Shown here piece after piece: positions 41,297 through 48,826 of a DNA stretch of 64,000 nt. The position numbers were made by a program, and so were the translations under genes. This stretch comes from CBDFLD01 sp965249005. Its GTDB lineage: Bacteria; Acidobacteriota; UBA6911. The stretch spans positions 248,001 through 312,000 of the forward strand of contig CBDFLD010000021.1 in NCBI GenBank assembly GCA_965249005.1, given 5' to 3'. Under the pieces are notes generated by a model. That model did not search any database and was not told the DNA's origin. It was given only the letters and a program-made list of their open reading frames with translations. Position 1 is the stretch's first letter, and each line of letters opens with the position of its first letter.

Positions 41297-42463
41297 ATGC
41301 GCACAACTTTCGCCCAACGTCTTGAGTCCGCTTGTGGCGAGCCCGTCGGACGCTTGCTTAGAAGGCTGTATGTCGTCGAACAGAAAAGCGTTCCCGACAT
41401 CCACCAGTGGATTAGGGGTCGTCTGGGACTAGTGATTACAGACGGGACTATCTACAAAATCATGACAGAGCACGGGATTCCACGTCGCGGTTATGCGGAG
41501 CGCAAGCGAATCTCATGGAAGCAAGGAAAGATGGACGCTTCTATGGCTAAGTCCCGGCAGACGCGGAAGCGGACCTATCTGCTCGGCTCTAAGGCGGAAC
41601 AAACCATTCGGTACCTTCTCCGAGAGGCCTTGCTGGTGCTTGAGTTCAAATGGGACGTTGTGATCGGCGACCACCTGCAACACATCCTCGGCCGATATGA
41701 AGTCGACATTCCTGTTGTGGTTGTGGATTGCGCCACAGGTGTGGCCTGCCGCTTCGCCGTGGAAGTGGATAACCGGTTCACCCACTCGACGCCGAAGCGC
41801 AGAAAACGCGATGCGGCCAAGGACCGTGCGCTCGGAGAAGCCGGCTGGAAGGTCTGCCGCGTGGATGGTGGCGCGAACAACCATGTCCTTGCCGAGCAAG
41901 TCGCGGATCTAGCCCTGGCCATGGAATCCCACGCGGCGGAAACTTTTGTCAACCAATCCTTCCGGTCCTCACCGGAAGGCTCCGGTGCCGTCCAGCTCAC
42001 ATTCGGCGATTGTGTTCAGGGAGGCTACTGTCGGCTCACTGTCTCCAGCTTCTGTGAGTGCCGGTCCCGTGGCGGGAATGAAAGAGCGGCCCTCGAGGAC
42101 CGCTCTTTTCCAACGACGTTTGCGGACTCAGAGTCGTTCGATAGCTTCCTCGAGGGCGTCGTCGACCAGGTGGGTGTAGATCTCCGTGGTGGAGAGGTCC
42201 CGGTGTCCGAGGGCCCGTTTGACCACCAGGATATCGCCGGTGCGGCTGTAGAGGTGGGTGGCGAAGGTGTGCCGCAGACCGTGGGGACTGATGCGCTTGT
42301 CGATGCGCGCCTTTCGCAGCCAGTGCTTGACGCGGTTGGCGACCTGCCCCGCAGACAGGCGCGAGCCGCGGTTGGAGAGGAACAGCGCCCGGCATTCGCC
42401 ATTGCCCTGACGGCGGCGCTCGTTCAAGTAGAAACGCAGGAGGGAGCGCAGCGTGGACTTTAG
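41297..42463 (+). CDS. HTH protein with nuclease-like (DUF559/VSR-type) domain
   Basis: Up to 388 residues. Residues 15-70 look like a helix-turn-helix (VPDIHQWIRGRLGLVITDGT then IYKIMTEHGIPRRG). Residues 110-215 resemble a PD-(D/E)xK nuclease: FKWDVVIGDHLQHILGRYEV then DIPVVV, RFAVEVDNRFTH and KDRALGEAGWKVCRV. This arrangement suggests a homing-type or DNA-repair nuclease carried by the phage. After about residue 260 the frame passes through a terminator hairpin and becomes antisense to the recombinase gene, where it has no protein-like character, so the real C-terminus may be near 42080 if a frameshift is present. Confidence 0.55.
   Translation: MRTTFAQRLESACGEPVGRLLRRLYVVEQKSVPDIHQWIRGRLGLVITDGTIYKIMTEHGIPRRGYAERKRISWKQGKMDASMAKSRQTRKRTYLLGSKAEQTIRYLLREALLVLEFKWDVVIGDHLQHILGRYEVDIPVVVVDCATGVACRFAVEVDNRFTHSTPKRRKRDAAKDRALGEAGWKVCRVDGGANNHVLAEQVADLALAMESHAAETFVNQSFRSSPEGSGAVQLTFGDCVQGGYCRLTVSSFCECRSRGGNERAALEDRSFPTTFADSESFDSFLEGVVDQVGVDLRGGEVPVSEGPFDHQDIAGAAVEVGGEGVPQTVGTDALVDARLSQPVLDAVGDLPRRQARAAVGEEQRPAFAIALTAALVQVETQEGAQRGL
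42081..42109. terminator. Terminator hairpin for the Xer-like recombinase
   Basis: AAAGAGCGG and CCGCTCTTT form a perfect 9-bp stem with a 10-base loop; T-rich on both sides, so it may act on both strands. It lies 19 bases past the recombinase stop. Confidence 0.7.
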
Positions 42464-43060
42464 GAACTTCACCTGGGGCACGCCGCCCTTGGCACGGACC
42501 CGGAGATGTTTGGCGTCGAGGTCGACGTCGTCAATGTCGAGGTTGACCAGTTCTCGCAGGCGGATGCCGGTTCCCAGGAACAACTCAACGATCACCCGGT
42601 CCCGGCAGGCGAGCTTGGAGGAGCTGCCCCTCAGCTCTTTCGACAGCCGCCGCTTCTCGGCCTCGGTCAGGAAGCTCGGTGTGGTGCGCGGCAGCCGTCG
42701 CAAGGTCACCGACCGGGCCGGGTTCTCCCCGACCTGCCCGGTCTCCTCCGCCCAGGCGAAAAACGACCGGACGGCCGCCTTGAAGCGGTGCAACGACGCC
42801 GGGGACCGGGGAGTGCCGGCGGCCGAGTTGACGACCGCCGGTGAGGTCAGCGCTTCGTCGAGCAAGGCACTGGTCACGCGGCCCAGGGTGAGCCCGGGGT
42901 GGCGCTCCAACAGGGCCTCGGCCAGCTGCCGCAGGTCCCGAAGGTACGCGCTGATGGTGTTCGGGGAGCGACCCTCGGCAGCCAGCCTTCTGGCGAAGGC
43001 CTCGACCGCTTGCTCGAAGGGCTTAGGCGTTGGCAGGAGCCGAAGCGCGCTCGTCGTCAT
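42128..43060 (-). CDS. Tyrosine recombinase, XerC/XerD-like
   Basis: 310 residues. N-terminal SAM-like core-binding domain (FEQAVEAFARRLAAEGRSPN then TISAYLRDL, about 15-115). Catalytic domain with Arg (LGTGIRLRELVNL), Lys (RVRAKGG), H-x-x-R (SPHGLRHTFATHLY), His (ALGHRDLSTTEIYTHLV) and nucleophile Tyr in the same segment. All catalytic residues are present. It is oriented against the phage head genes and overlaps the start of a second, shorter protein that has only a core-binding domain. Likely the phage integrase or a resolvase. Confidence 0.92.
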   Translation of the reverse strand: MTTSALRLLPTPKPFEQAVEAFARRLAAEGRSPNTISAYLRDLRQLAEALLERHPGLTLGRVTSALLDEALTSPAVVNSAAGTPRSPASLHRFKAAVRSFFAWAEETGQVGENPARSVTLRRLPRTTPSFLTEAEKRRLSKELRGSSSKLACRDRVIVELFLGTGIRLRELVNLDIDDVDLDAKHLRVRAKGGVPQVKFLKSTLRSLLRFYLNERRRQGNGECRALFLSNRGSRLSAGQVANRVKHWLRKARIDKRISPHGLRHTFATHLYSRTGDILVVKRALGHRDLSTTEIYTHLVDDALEEAIERL

Positions 43061-43418
43061 GCTGCTGGTCTCCTTCCTTTTTCACGCTCCGGCCCATGGG
43101 GGTGTCTTTGGGCAAGGGCAGCTTGTCGATCCGGCCGGTCTCTTTGGCCCAGACCAGGAACATGCGAAGCACCCGCATGGTCTTCTTGACGGTGGGCTCG
43201 GCGCGCTGCTTGCCGCTCGTGAGCTTGAGGAGCGCATCGGAGCGGAAAAATGTGCCTACGTGCGGGGCCAGGATGCCTTTGAGCTTCCGGTCGGCCCCGA
43301 AGAAGGCTTCGAGCTGCTCGAAGTCCTTGCCGTAGGTATAGACCGTGCGCTCCTTCTTTCCCTGGCTTTTCAGGTGTTCGAGGTAGGCCTGGCCAGCCTC
43401 GTGCAGTGTGTCGGTCAT
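43023..43418 (-). CDS. Stand-alone phage-integrase core-binding (SAM-like) domain protein
   Basis: 131 residues. HEAGQAYLEHLKSQGKKERT then VYTYGKDFEQLEAFFGADRK matches the N-terminal arm of tyrosine recombinases, followed by the second helix pair (KTMRVLRMFLVWAKETGRID). There is no catalytic domain; a stop follows 40 residues later. It overlaps the Xer-like gene by 38 bases and would be translated first, so the two are coupled. It could be a DNA-binding accessory factor or a decoy, or a truncated recombinase. Confidence 0.72.
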   Translation of the reverse strand: MTDTLHEAGQAYLEHLKSQGKKERTVYTYGKDFEQLEAFFGADRKLKGILAPHVGTFFRSDALLKLTSGKQRAEPTVKKTMRVLRMFLVWAKETGRIDKLPLPKDTPMGRSVKKEGDQQHDDERASAPANA

Positions 43419-43540
43419 GATGTGACTCTCCTTTTCGGTGGGTTGAAATGGTTGATCTACAAACGCTTATGCGTTCGACACCATGGACGCTTCGTGTCGA
43501 TCGGAAGTCAAGGCCATACACGCGGGCGGGGAGAAATCTC

Positions 43541-43858
43541 ATGAAAAGACCGATTGAAACCGTCACCCGGACGGTGCTGATCCTCACCCTGGCGGCCTCC
43601 CTGGCAGGCTGTGCAGCGAAGCGGCCGCCGCAGCGCATCCAGCACGCGATCCAAACCATGAACCGCCACATGCCCGAATACGTGGCCGAGGCCAACCAGA
43701 CCCTGGAGGAGGCGAAGCACCCCGAGCGGGAGCGGCTTAAGGGAATCGGCGAGCGTCTGGCCGAGGCGTTGGCCGCCCTGGACGCTTGGGCGCAGGGTGA
43801 GAAGCCGCCGCAAGAGCGGAGCGAAGCGGAACCGCAGAAGAAGAAGGAGAAGCGATGA
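43541..43858 (+). CDS. Small lipoprotein of the phage block
   Basis: 105 residues from ATG 43541 (GGGGAG upstream). Lipobox LAASLAGC, then a helical charged domain (IQTMNRHMPEYVAEANQTLE then EAKHPERERL) and a Lys/Glu-rich tail. It overlaps the next gene by 4 bases. Position before the terminase and its lipid anchor leave an outer spanin or an immunity lipoprotein possible, but neither is shown. Confidence 0.6.
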   Translation: MKRPIETVTRTVLILTLAASLAGCAAKRPPQRIQHAIQTMNRHMPEYVAEANQTLEEAKHPERERLKGIGERLAEALAALDAWAQGEKPPQERSEAEPQKKKEKR

Positions 43859-44133
43859 ACACGATTCTCGAAGAGAACCGGGAAGCCGTCCGCGCGGTCG
43901 GACGCCGGCTGATGGAAATCGGCGCGGTGCTGGCCGAAGGAAAGATGGACGAGGTGCGGACCCGGGCCGCAACCGCCCGGCGGACCTACCGCGCCTGGGA
44001 GGAGCTGGACCAAGCGCGCGCCGACATCGAAAGCGTGATCCGGGACCGGGAGCGGATGCGGGCCACGCGGCGGGAGCTGGCCGAGTTGCTGGGAACGATC
44101 ATCCGGGCGGCGCTCTTACCGAGGCTGCCCTGA
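43855..44133 (+). CDS. Hypothetical coiled-coil protein
   Basis: 92 residues, almost entirely helical with heptad-like spacing (AWEELDQARADIESVIRDRE then RMRATRRELAELLGTII). No known domain. It overlaps the lipoprotein gene by 4 bases and ends one base before the terminase start, so all three are one operon. A terminase-associated or head-assembly role is possible. Confidence 0.6.
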   Translation: MNTILEENREAVRAVGRRLMEIGAVLAEGKMDEVRTRAATARRTYRAWEELDQARADIESVIRDRERMRATRRELAELLGTIIRAALLPRLP

Positions 44134-44961
44134 ATGGCTCCGCTATCCACCAGAGAACGTGAAGTGGCTAAGACCCTGGCCGACCCGGTGCTCTGGGGCC
44201 AGGCCTACCTGCGCAACCGGGATGGCCAAGAGAGGGTCTACTGGCCGCATCAGATCGACGACCTGCGGTGCTCGGGGCGCAACATCATCCACCTGGACGG
44301 GCGCGACGTTGGCAAGAGTGTGTGCATCAGCACCAACGCCCTGCACTTCGCCTTCACGCACCGGGGCAGCCAGGGCCTCGTCGGCGCGCCCCACCAGGGG
44401 CACCTGGACACGCTGATCGAAGAGTTCGAGTACCAGCTCGACGCGAACCCGGACCTGATGTCGAGCATCGCGCTGAGCAAGTACGGCAAGCCCAAGATCC
44501 ACCGCAAACCCTACTTCCGCCTGGAATTCACCAACGGCTCCATTCTCTACTTCCGTCCGGCGGGCGCTTATGGCGACTCCTTCCGGTCCCTGCACGTGGA
44601 CCGCGTCTGGGTGGACGAAGGCGCCTGGCTCACCGAGCGGGCGTGGAAGGCCCTACGCCAGTGTCTCAAGGCCGGCGGGACGCTCCGCATCTATTCGACC
44701 CCCAACGGACTGCGCGACACCACCTACTACCGGCTGACCAGTTCGACCCAGTTCCAAGTGTTCCGCTGGCCCTCCTGGTTGAACCCGATCTGGAACGAGG
44801 AGCGCGAGGCGGAACTGGAGGAGTTCTACGGCGGCAAGGACAGCGCCGGGTGGCAGCACGAGGTGGCCGGCGAGCACGGCAAGCCCTCCTACGGTGCCTT
44901 CAACGTCGAGCACCTTGAACCTCTGCCGCCAGGACGTCGATCGAGTACCAGAAGTGCGTGA
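44134..44961 (+). CDS. terL: Terminase large subunit, ATPase part (frameshifted)
   Basis: Walker A is GRDVGKS (about residues 55-61, LDGRDVGKSVCIS), Walker B is VDRVWVDEGAWL (about 158-169), and a coupling motif follows (LRIYSTPNG). This is the DNA-packaging ATPase that threads the genome into the prohead. The true frame ends at about 44914: one extra T there and one extra G near 44939 shift the frame twice, so the last 15 residues are out of frame. Correcting both joins it to the nuclease part at 44958-45662. Confidence 0.88.
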   Translation: MAPLSTREREVAKTLADPVLWGQAYLRNRDGQERVYWPHQIDDLRCSGRNIIHLDGRDVGKSVCISTNALHFAFTHRGSQGLVGAPHQGHLDTLIEEFEYQLDANPDLMSSIALSKYGKPKIHRKPYFRLEFTNGSILYFRPAGAYGDSFRSLHVDRVWVDEGAWLTERAWKALRQCLKAGGTLRIYSTPNGLRDTTYYRLTSSTQFQVFRWPSWLNPIWNEEREAELEEFYGGKDSAGWQHEVAGEHGKPSYGAFNVEHLEPLPPGRRSSTRSA

Positions 44962-45662
44962 TCACCGGGGAGGAGTTGCGCGGCTGCGAGACCGAGGAGG
45001 CCTCCCACGACCGGCTGGAGATGCTGCTGAACCTGATGCCGCAGACCGGCGTGTTCTGGATCGGCGGCGACCTGGGTTACACCAACGACCCGACCGAGAT
45101 CGTCGTCTTTCAGGAGGTCGAGCTGCCTGAGCGTCGGGTGTTGAAGCTGATCCTTCGCGTGCGCATGGAGCACGTCGCCTATCCCCACATTGCCCAGACC
45201 CTCGGGCTGCTGGATCGGTACTACACGGCCACAGGCATCGGCGTGGACAACGGCGGCAACGGCCTGGCCGTTGTGCAGGAGTTACTGACCCTGGACAAGT
45301 ACCGGGACCTGCAGCTGGAAGGAAGGCTGCGCGGCTACGACTTCGGGGGCATGACCACCCTAGCCGTGCGGGACGGCAAAGAGGTCAGAAAGCGCACGAA
45401 GGAATTCATGACGAGCCTGATCAACGGCGCGCTGCAGCGCCGTCAGGTCGTGTTCCCGGTCGAGGACCTGGAGATCGAGGACCAGTTCACCACCCACACC
45501 TATACGCTGCACGACGGCCGGGTGGTCTACGCCAAGGGCAACGATCACATCGTCGACGCCGTACGGTGCGCCATGCTGGTGAGGGAACAGGCCAATCTCG
45601 ATCAGGTCGGAGAGGAGACGGTCTTCCTGGTGCCGGTGATGACCGATCCGGTGTTTGTGTGA
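44958..45662 (+). CDS. terL: Terminase large subunit, nuclease part (frameshifted)
   Basis: 234 residues. RNase H-like nuclease core: the first acidic motif is WIGGDLGYTNDPTEIVVF, the second TATGIGVDNGGNGLAVVQE, and the last Asp lies in GNDHIVDAVRCAMLV. This half makes the headful or cos cuts. The ATG at 44958 is only the first one in this frame; with two indels corrected (see 44134-44961) the frame is continuous with the ATPase half. Either the phage has lost packaging or the two indels are sequencing errors. Confidence 0.85.
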   Translation: MITGEELRGCETEEASHDRLEMLLNLMPQTGVFWIGGDLGYTNDPTEIVVFQEVELPERRVLKLILRVRMEHVAYPHIAQTLGLLDRYYTATGIGVDNGGNGLAVVQELLTLDKYRDLQLEGRLRGYDFGGMTTLAVRDGKEVRKRTKEFMTSLINGALQRRQVVFPVEDLEIEDQFTTHTYTLHDGRVVYAKGNDHIVDAVRCAMLVREQANLDQVGEETVFLVPVMTDPVFV

Positions 45663-45724
45663 TTTTCAAACCCCCTCCTTGATTTTTTGACTGACCTCAG
45701 ACAGGCTGTTAACTTGACGATGCC

Positions 45725-46201
45725 ATGACGAGTCTCACCAGAAACCCCGGAAGGTTTTTCAGGAAAAACACAGCCGGAGCACTCGTGGCCCTACTGCTCC
45801 TGGCTGGCTTGCCGGCCTGCGCGGCAAGGCACATGCCCGACTGGTCCGGAGTGCAAGCCGTGGTCCCGAAAATAAAAACCGAGGTGCAGTTGTACAAGGA
45901 CAAAGCGCCCCAAGGAAGAAGCCGGAAGATCAAGGGTCGTTTCGACTCGGCCACGGCCGATTCCATCACGCTGAAGCTCAAGGACGGGCAATTGCATACT
46001 CTGCAGAAGCAGGCTGTGCGTAAGGTTCTCACCCGTCGTCCGTTCTCGAAACGATGGCCGGGATGGGTCGCCTTGGGGGTTACGCTAACCATATTGGCTG
46101 CCATGCCTCTGGATTCCGATGATCCTAGGCCGATATCAAGCCCGCAAGCCCACGCAGTGAATTACCCTCGCCTGAAGGCGAGGGCTTCGGTCGTCGGCTG
46201 A
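45725..46201 (+). CDS. Small lipoprotein with C-terminal membrane segment, 3' end altered by IS200
   Basis: 158 residues. Signal with lipobox-like LLLLAGLPAC (Cys32), a beta-type segment (RSRKIKGRFDSATADSITLK then LKDGQLHTL) and a membrane segment (about 111-127, WVALGVTLTILAAMPL). The last 13 or so codons are read from the left end of the IS200-type element, so the original C-terminus is lost. Function unknown; not a known phage structural protein. Confidence 0.55.
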   Translation: MTSLTRNPGRFFRKNTAGALVALLLLAGLPACAARHMPDWSGVQAVVPKIKTEVQLYKDKAPQGRSRKIKGRFDSATADSITLKLKDGQLHTLQKQAVRKVLTRRPFSKRWPGWVALGVTLTILAAMPLDSDDPRPISSPQAHAVNYPRLKARASVVG

Positions 46202-46725
46202 AGCCGACTAAAGGCCTCGCCTCATAGAATGGCCTATTCCGTTATCTTAAAGTCCCGGTCCTCCTGGGGCTCGACACCTTGTTGCTCAATGTACTGCTTG
46301 ATCACTTCGTCCGTCACATTTCCTGTCGTACACACAAAGTACCCTCGTGCCCACAGGTGCCGGCCCCAGAACTCCCTTTGCACCGACCTATATTCCCTCA
46401 TTAGATGGTGACTGCTCTTCCCCTTCACGGCCTGCATGATTCGGCTCGGCGACACCTGCGGCGGCATGCTCAACATCAAGTGCACATGATCTGGACTCAC
46501 ATTCCCTTTCACAATCACCACATCCTCAGATGCACAGATCTCTCGGATCAGCTCTCTTGTCCTTCTGGCTATGTCCCCCTTCAGGACCGGCTTGCGGTAC
46601 TTCGTGATAAACACAAAGTGATATTGCAGCTCATAGACTGTGTGCGATCCTTTCCGGTATCTCGGCATGCATCATTGTACCGCAAGCCTCCTAAAGGCTT
46701 CGCCTGAAGGCGAGGGATTTCACCC
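46160..46725 (-). mobile_element. IS200/IS605-type element
   Basis: One tnpA gene between subterminal hairpins: CCCTCGCC-TGAA-GGCGAGGG (46165-46184, perfect) and CTTCGCC-TGAA-GGCGAGG (46698-46715). Such hairpins are recognised by the Y1 transposase in single-stranded DNA. No tnpB. Exact cleavage sites not determined. Confidence 0.82.
46234..46668 (-). CDS. tnpA: IS200/IS605 Y1 transposase TnpA
   Basis: 144 residues. HUH motif is SPDHVHLMLSMPP (H-V-H), preceded by YELQYHFVFITKYRKPVL; the catalytic Tyr lies in DEVIKQYIEQQG. It cuts and joins single-stranded DNA during replication. Intact and of normal length. It separates the terminase gene block from the portal block. Confidence 0.93.
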   Translation of the reverse strand: MPRYRKGSHTVYELQYHFVFITKYRKPVLKGDIARRTRELIREICASEDVVIVKGNVSPDHVHLMLSMPPQVSPSRIMQAVKGKSSHHLMREYRSVQREFWGRHLWARGYFVCTTGNVTDEVIKQYIEQQGVEPQEDRDFKITE

Positions 46726-47272
46726 ATCCCCGAGTGGGACATTAATCACTCTTCCGACCGCCGCCGCATTTTTCTACGGCTCACGGATGGGAGGGATTTA
46801 CGAGGTACCGCTCAAGCATCGGACTCGACCGGCAGGAAGCCAGCAGCCCGGTGCTAAGGACAAGGCTTCCGGAAAGCCGGAAAATCATCCGCGTCGGGAC
46901 TAAGTGACCCCCGGCCGGGCGAGTTTCTGTTGTCCTTCGCCGCCGCTCTTTTCTGCGGAAAACCAAGGCCAACAACCTGGACCGCTCCCGGTCCGTGGAG
47001 CTGAGTCGGCACCCTTCCATCGAGACAAACTACCTCCCAACCTGTCATCCGACGGCGTACAGCCCAGGACGCCTCGCAGCCCGGCCTGTGACAATCAGGC
47101 GAGATGAGGTTGGGTTTTTGCGCCCAATTCGCCTGTGACCCAAATCCCGTCGTTTCTGCCCGCCCGACGTTTTTCCCCTGCCTCCGGTAAGTAACCCTTA
47201 GGGCGAGGTGTTCTCGCCACACGGCGCGAATGTCGCGCCGGAAAGGGCAACACACGGACCGGGAGGACCCTG
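46726..47272. other. Non-coding stretch before the portal gene
   Basis: No gene recognised. It contains the promoter-like element at 47166-47196 and, between it and the portal ATG, two perfect hairpins: GGCGAG-GTGTT-CTCGCC (47202-47218) and GGCGCGA-ATG-TCGCGCC (47223-47239). GGGAGGA precedes the portal ATG. Confidence 0.5.
47166..47196 (+). promoter_or_regulatory. GACAC...CCGGTAAGTA element 2 of the prophage
   Basis: GACGTTTTTC ... CCGGTAAGTAACC, 77 bases before the portal start. Two hairpins lie between it and the gene. Confidence 0.5.
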
Positions 47273-48823
47273 ATGGAAACGCGAACCGACCCACAACCCG
47301 CTAATTCGGCCGCAGCGGCGGGCAGCCATCCCCCGTCGCTTGCAGCCGACGCCGACGTGCTCGTCCCCCTGGCCACGGCCGCCGCTCTGGACGCATCGGC
47401 ATTCCGTTCTATCAACGCCACCGAAGCCGTTCCCGCCTCCTGGGAGGAGCGGGCCCGCAAGGCTTGGGAGTACTACCTCGAGGAGCCGCTGGTGAAAAAC
47501 TGCGTCAACTCCTGGCGCACCTTCGCCGTGGGCGACGAGATCAAGATCGCGAGCGACGACGAGGAGGTGAAGTCCGGCGCCGTAGAGCTCGCCGCCCAAC
47601 TGCGGGTCTTTGCCTTTGTCAAGGACATGGTGCTGCAGCTCCTGGTCAAGGGCGACGGGGTCGGGTTCAAGCGCTACACCAAAGACGGCAAGGCACTGGA
47701 GGAGCTGGTCTCGGTCAACCCCGTCTCGGTCAAGGTCAAGTACGCCCAGGGCGAGCTTATTGAGGCACGCCAGTTCCCGGAGGAGCATCCTGGTGCGGGC
47801 GAGGGTCTCGATCTCCCGGTCGAGCAGGTGCTGCACCTGAAGTGGGACGCGCCGTCGTTCTCGCCGCGCGGCAACTCGCTCGTCCTGCCCGCGTTTCAGT
47901 CCATCGAACTGCTCAGGGACTACCGCCGGGCCGAGCAGGCCATCGCCAAGCGCTGGGCCACTCCGTTTCGCCTCATCAAGGTGGGCGGGGCCTTCGGCCA
48001 GAAAATGGTCATGCCCGACCAGAAGATGCTCGAGCAGGTCCGCGAGCGGGTCAACAAGATGGACCTCAAGAGCGGCCTGGTCGTGCCCTTCTACGTCACG
48101 GTCGAGACCCACGGCACAGACGGGCAGGTTCTCAATGTCGAGGACAAGGTCAAGGAGGTGAAGGAAGACATCGTGGTGGCGCTGGGACTCTCTCGATCCC
48201 TGGTCACCGGCGACGGTCCCAACTTCGCCACCGCCTCGGTGAGCCTCAGGAAGATGCTGGTGATGATCCGGGAGATCACCCAGACCGCCAAGACGATTCT
48301 TGACTGGGTGTTTGACGACTGGCTCGAACTGAACGGGTGGAAGGGCAAGACGCTCCAGTTCCTGTTTAATGATCTCGATCCTTCCGACGCGGTCGACTTC
48401 AAACGTCTGCTCATCGAGCTTTACGACCGCAAGCTGATTAGCCGCTCGAGCCTCCAGCTCAAGATGGACCTCGACCCCGACATCGAGGCAGCCAACCGGG
48501 ACAGCGAAAGTCAATCGGTGGACCTGTTCGACGCCAAGCAGGTCAAGCCGATGGTCGACATGGTGCTGGCCGGGATCATGAGTGTCGAGCGCGCCCAGAA
48601 GATGCTGGGCCTCGACCCCGAGAAGCACACGCCAACCGGGACGGAGGCCGCCTGGGGAGGATCCAGTGCCCGCGGGGACGTCGGCGATGCGGTCTGCGAC
48701 GACTGCGTGCACTTTGAAGAAGCGCGCAACCACTGCCGAGTGCACCGCAGCGAGGTGACGTTCGACACTCCAGCCTGCCGTTTCCTCGATCCCAAGACCC
48801 CGACGCTCGACAGAGGGACGTAG
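47273..48823 (+). CDS. Phage portal protein with C-terminal cysteine cluster
   Basis: 516 residues. The middle has portal features: VSVNPVSVKVKYAQGELIEA, LHLKWDAPSFSPRGNSLVLP then AFQSIELL, AEQAIAKRWATPFRLIKVG, and the long stem helices (FATASVSLRKMLVMIREITQ then TAKTILDWVFDDWLELNGW). Twelve copies would form the DNA gate at the capsid vertex. The last 45 residues add C-x-x-C ... C ... C (CDDCVHFEEARNHCRVHRSE), a probable metal site seldom seen in portals. It opens the head-gene block and is followed 3 bases later by the MuF-type gene. Confidence 0.85.
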   Translation: METRTDPQPANSAAAAGSHPPSLAADADVLVPLATAAALDASAFRSINATEAVPASWEERARKAWEYYLEEPLVKNCVNSWRTFAVGDEIKIASDDEEVKSGAVELAAQLRVFAFVKDMVLQLLVKGDGVGFKRYTKDGKALEELVSVNPVSVKVKYAQGELIEARQFPEEHPGAGEGLDLPVEQVLHLKWDAPSFSPRGNSLVLPAFQSIELLRDYRRAEQAIAKRWATPFRLIKVGGAFGQKMVMPDQKMLEQVRERVNKMDLKSGLVVPFYVTVETHGTDGQVLNVEDKVKEVKEDIVVALGLSRSLVTGDGPNFATASVSLRKMLVMIREITQTAKTILDWVFDDWLELNGWKGKTLQFLFNDLDPSDAVDFKRLLIELYDRKLISRSSLQLKMDLDPDIEAANRDSESQSVDLFDAKQVKPMVDMVLAGIMSVERAQKMLGLDPEKHTPTGTEAAWGGSSARGDVGDAVCDDCVHFEEARNHCRVHRSEVTFDTPACRFLDPKTPTLDRGT

Positions 48824-48826
48824 GGC

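Noticed and set aside
42453..43544. 363-codon plus-strand ORF over the two recombinase-domain genes
   Set aside because: Antisense to genes with catalytic motifs; no domain of its own.
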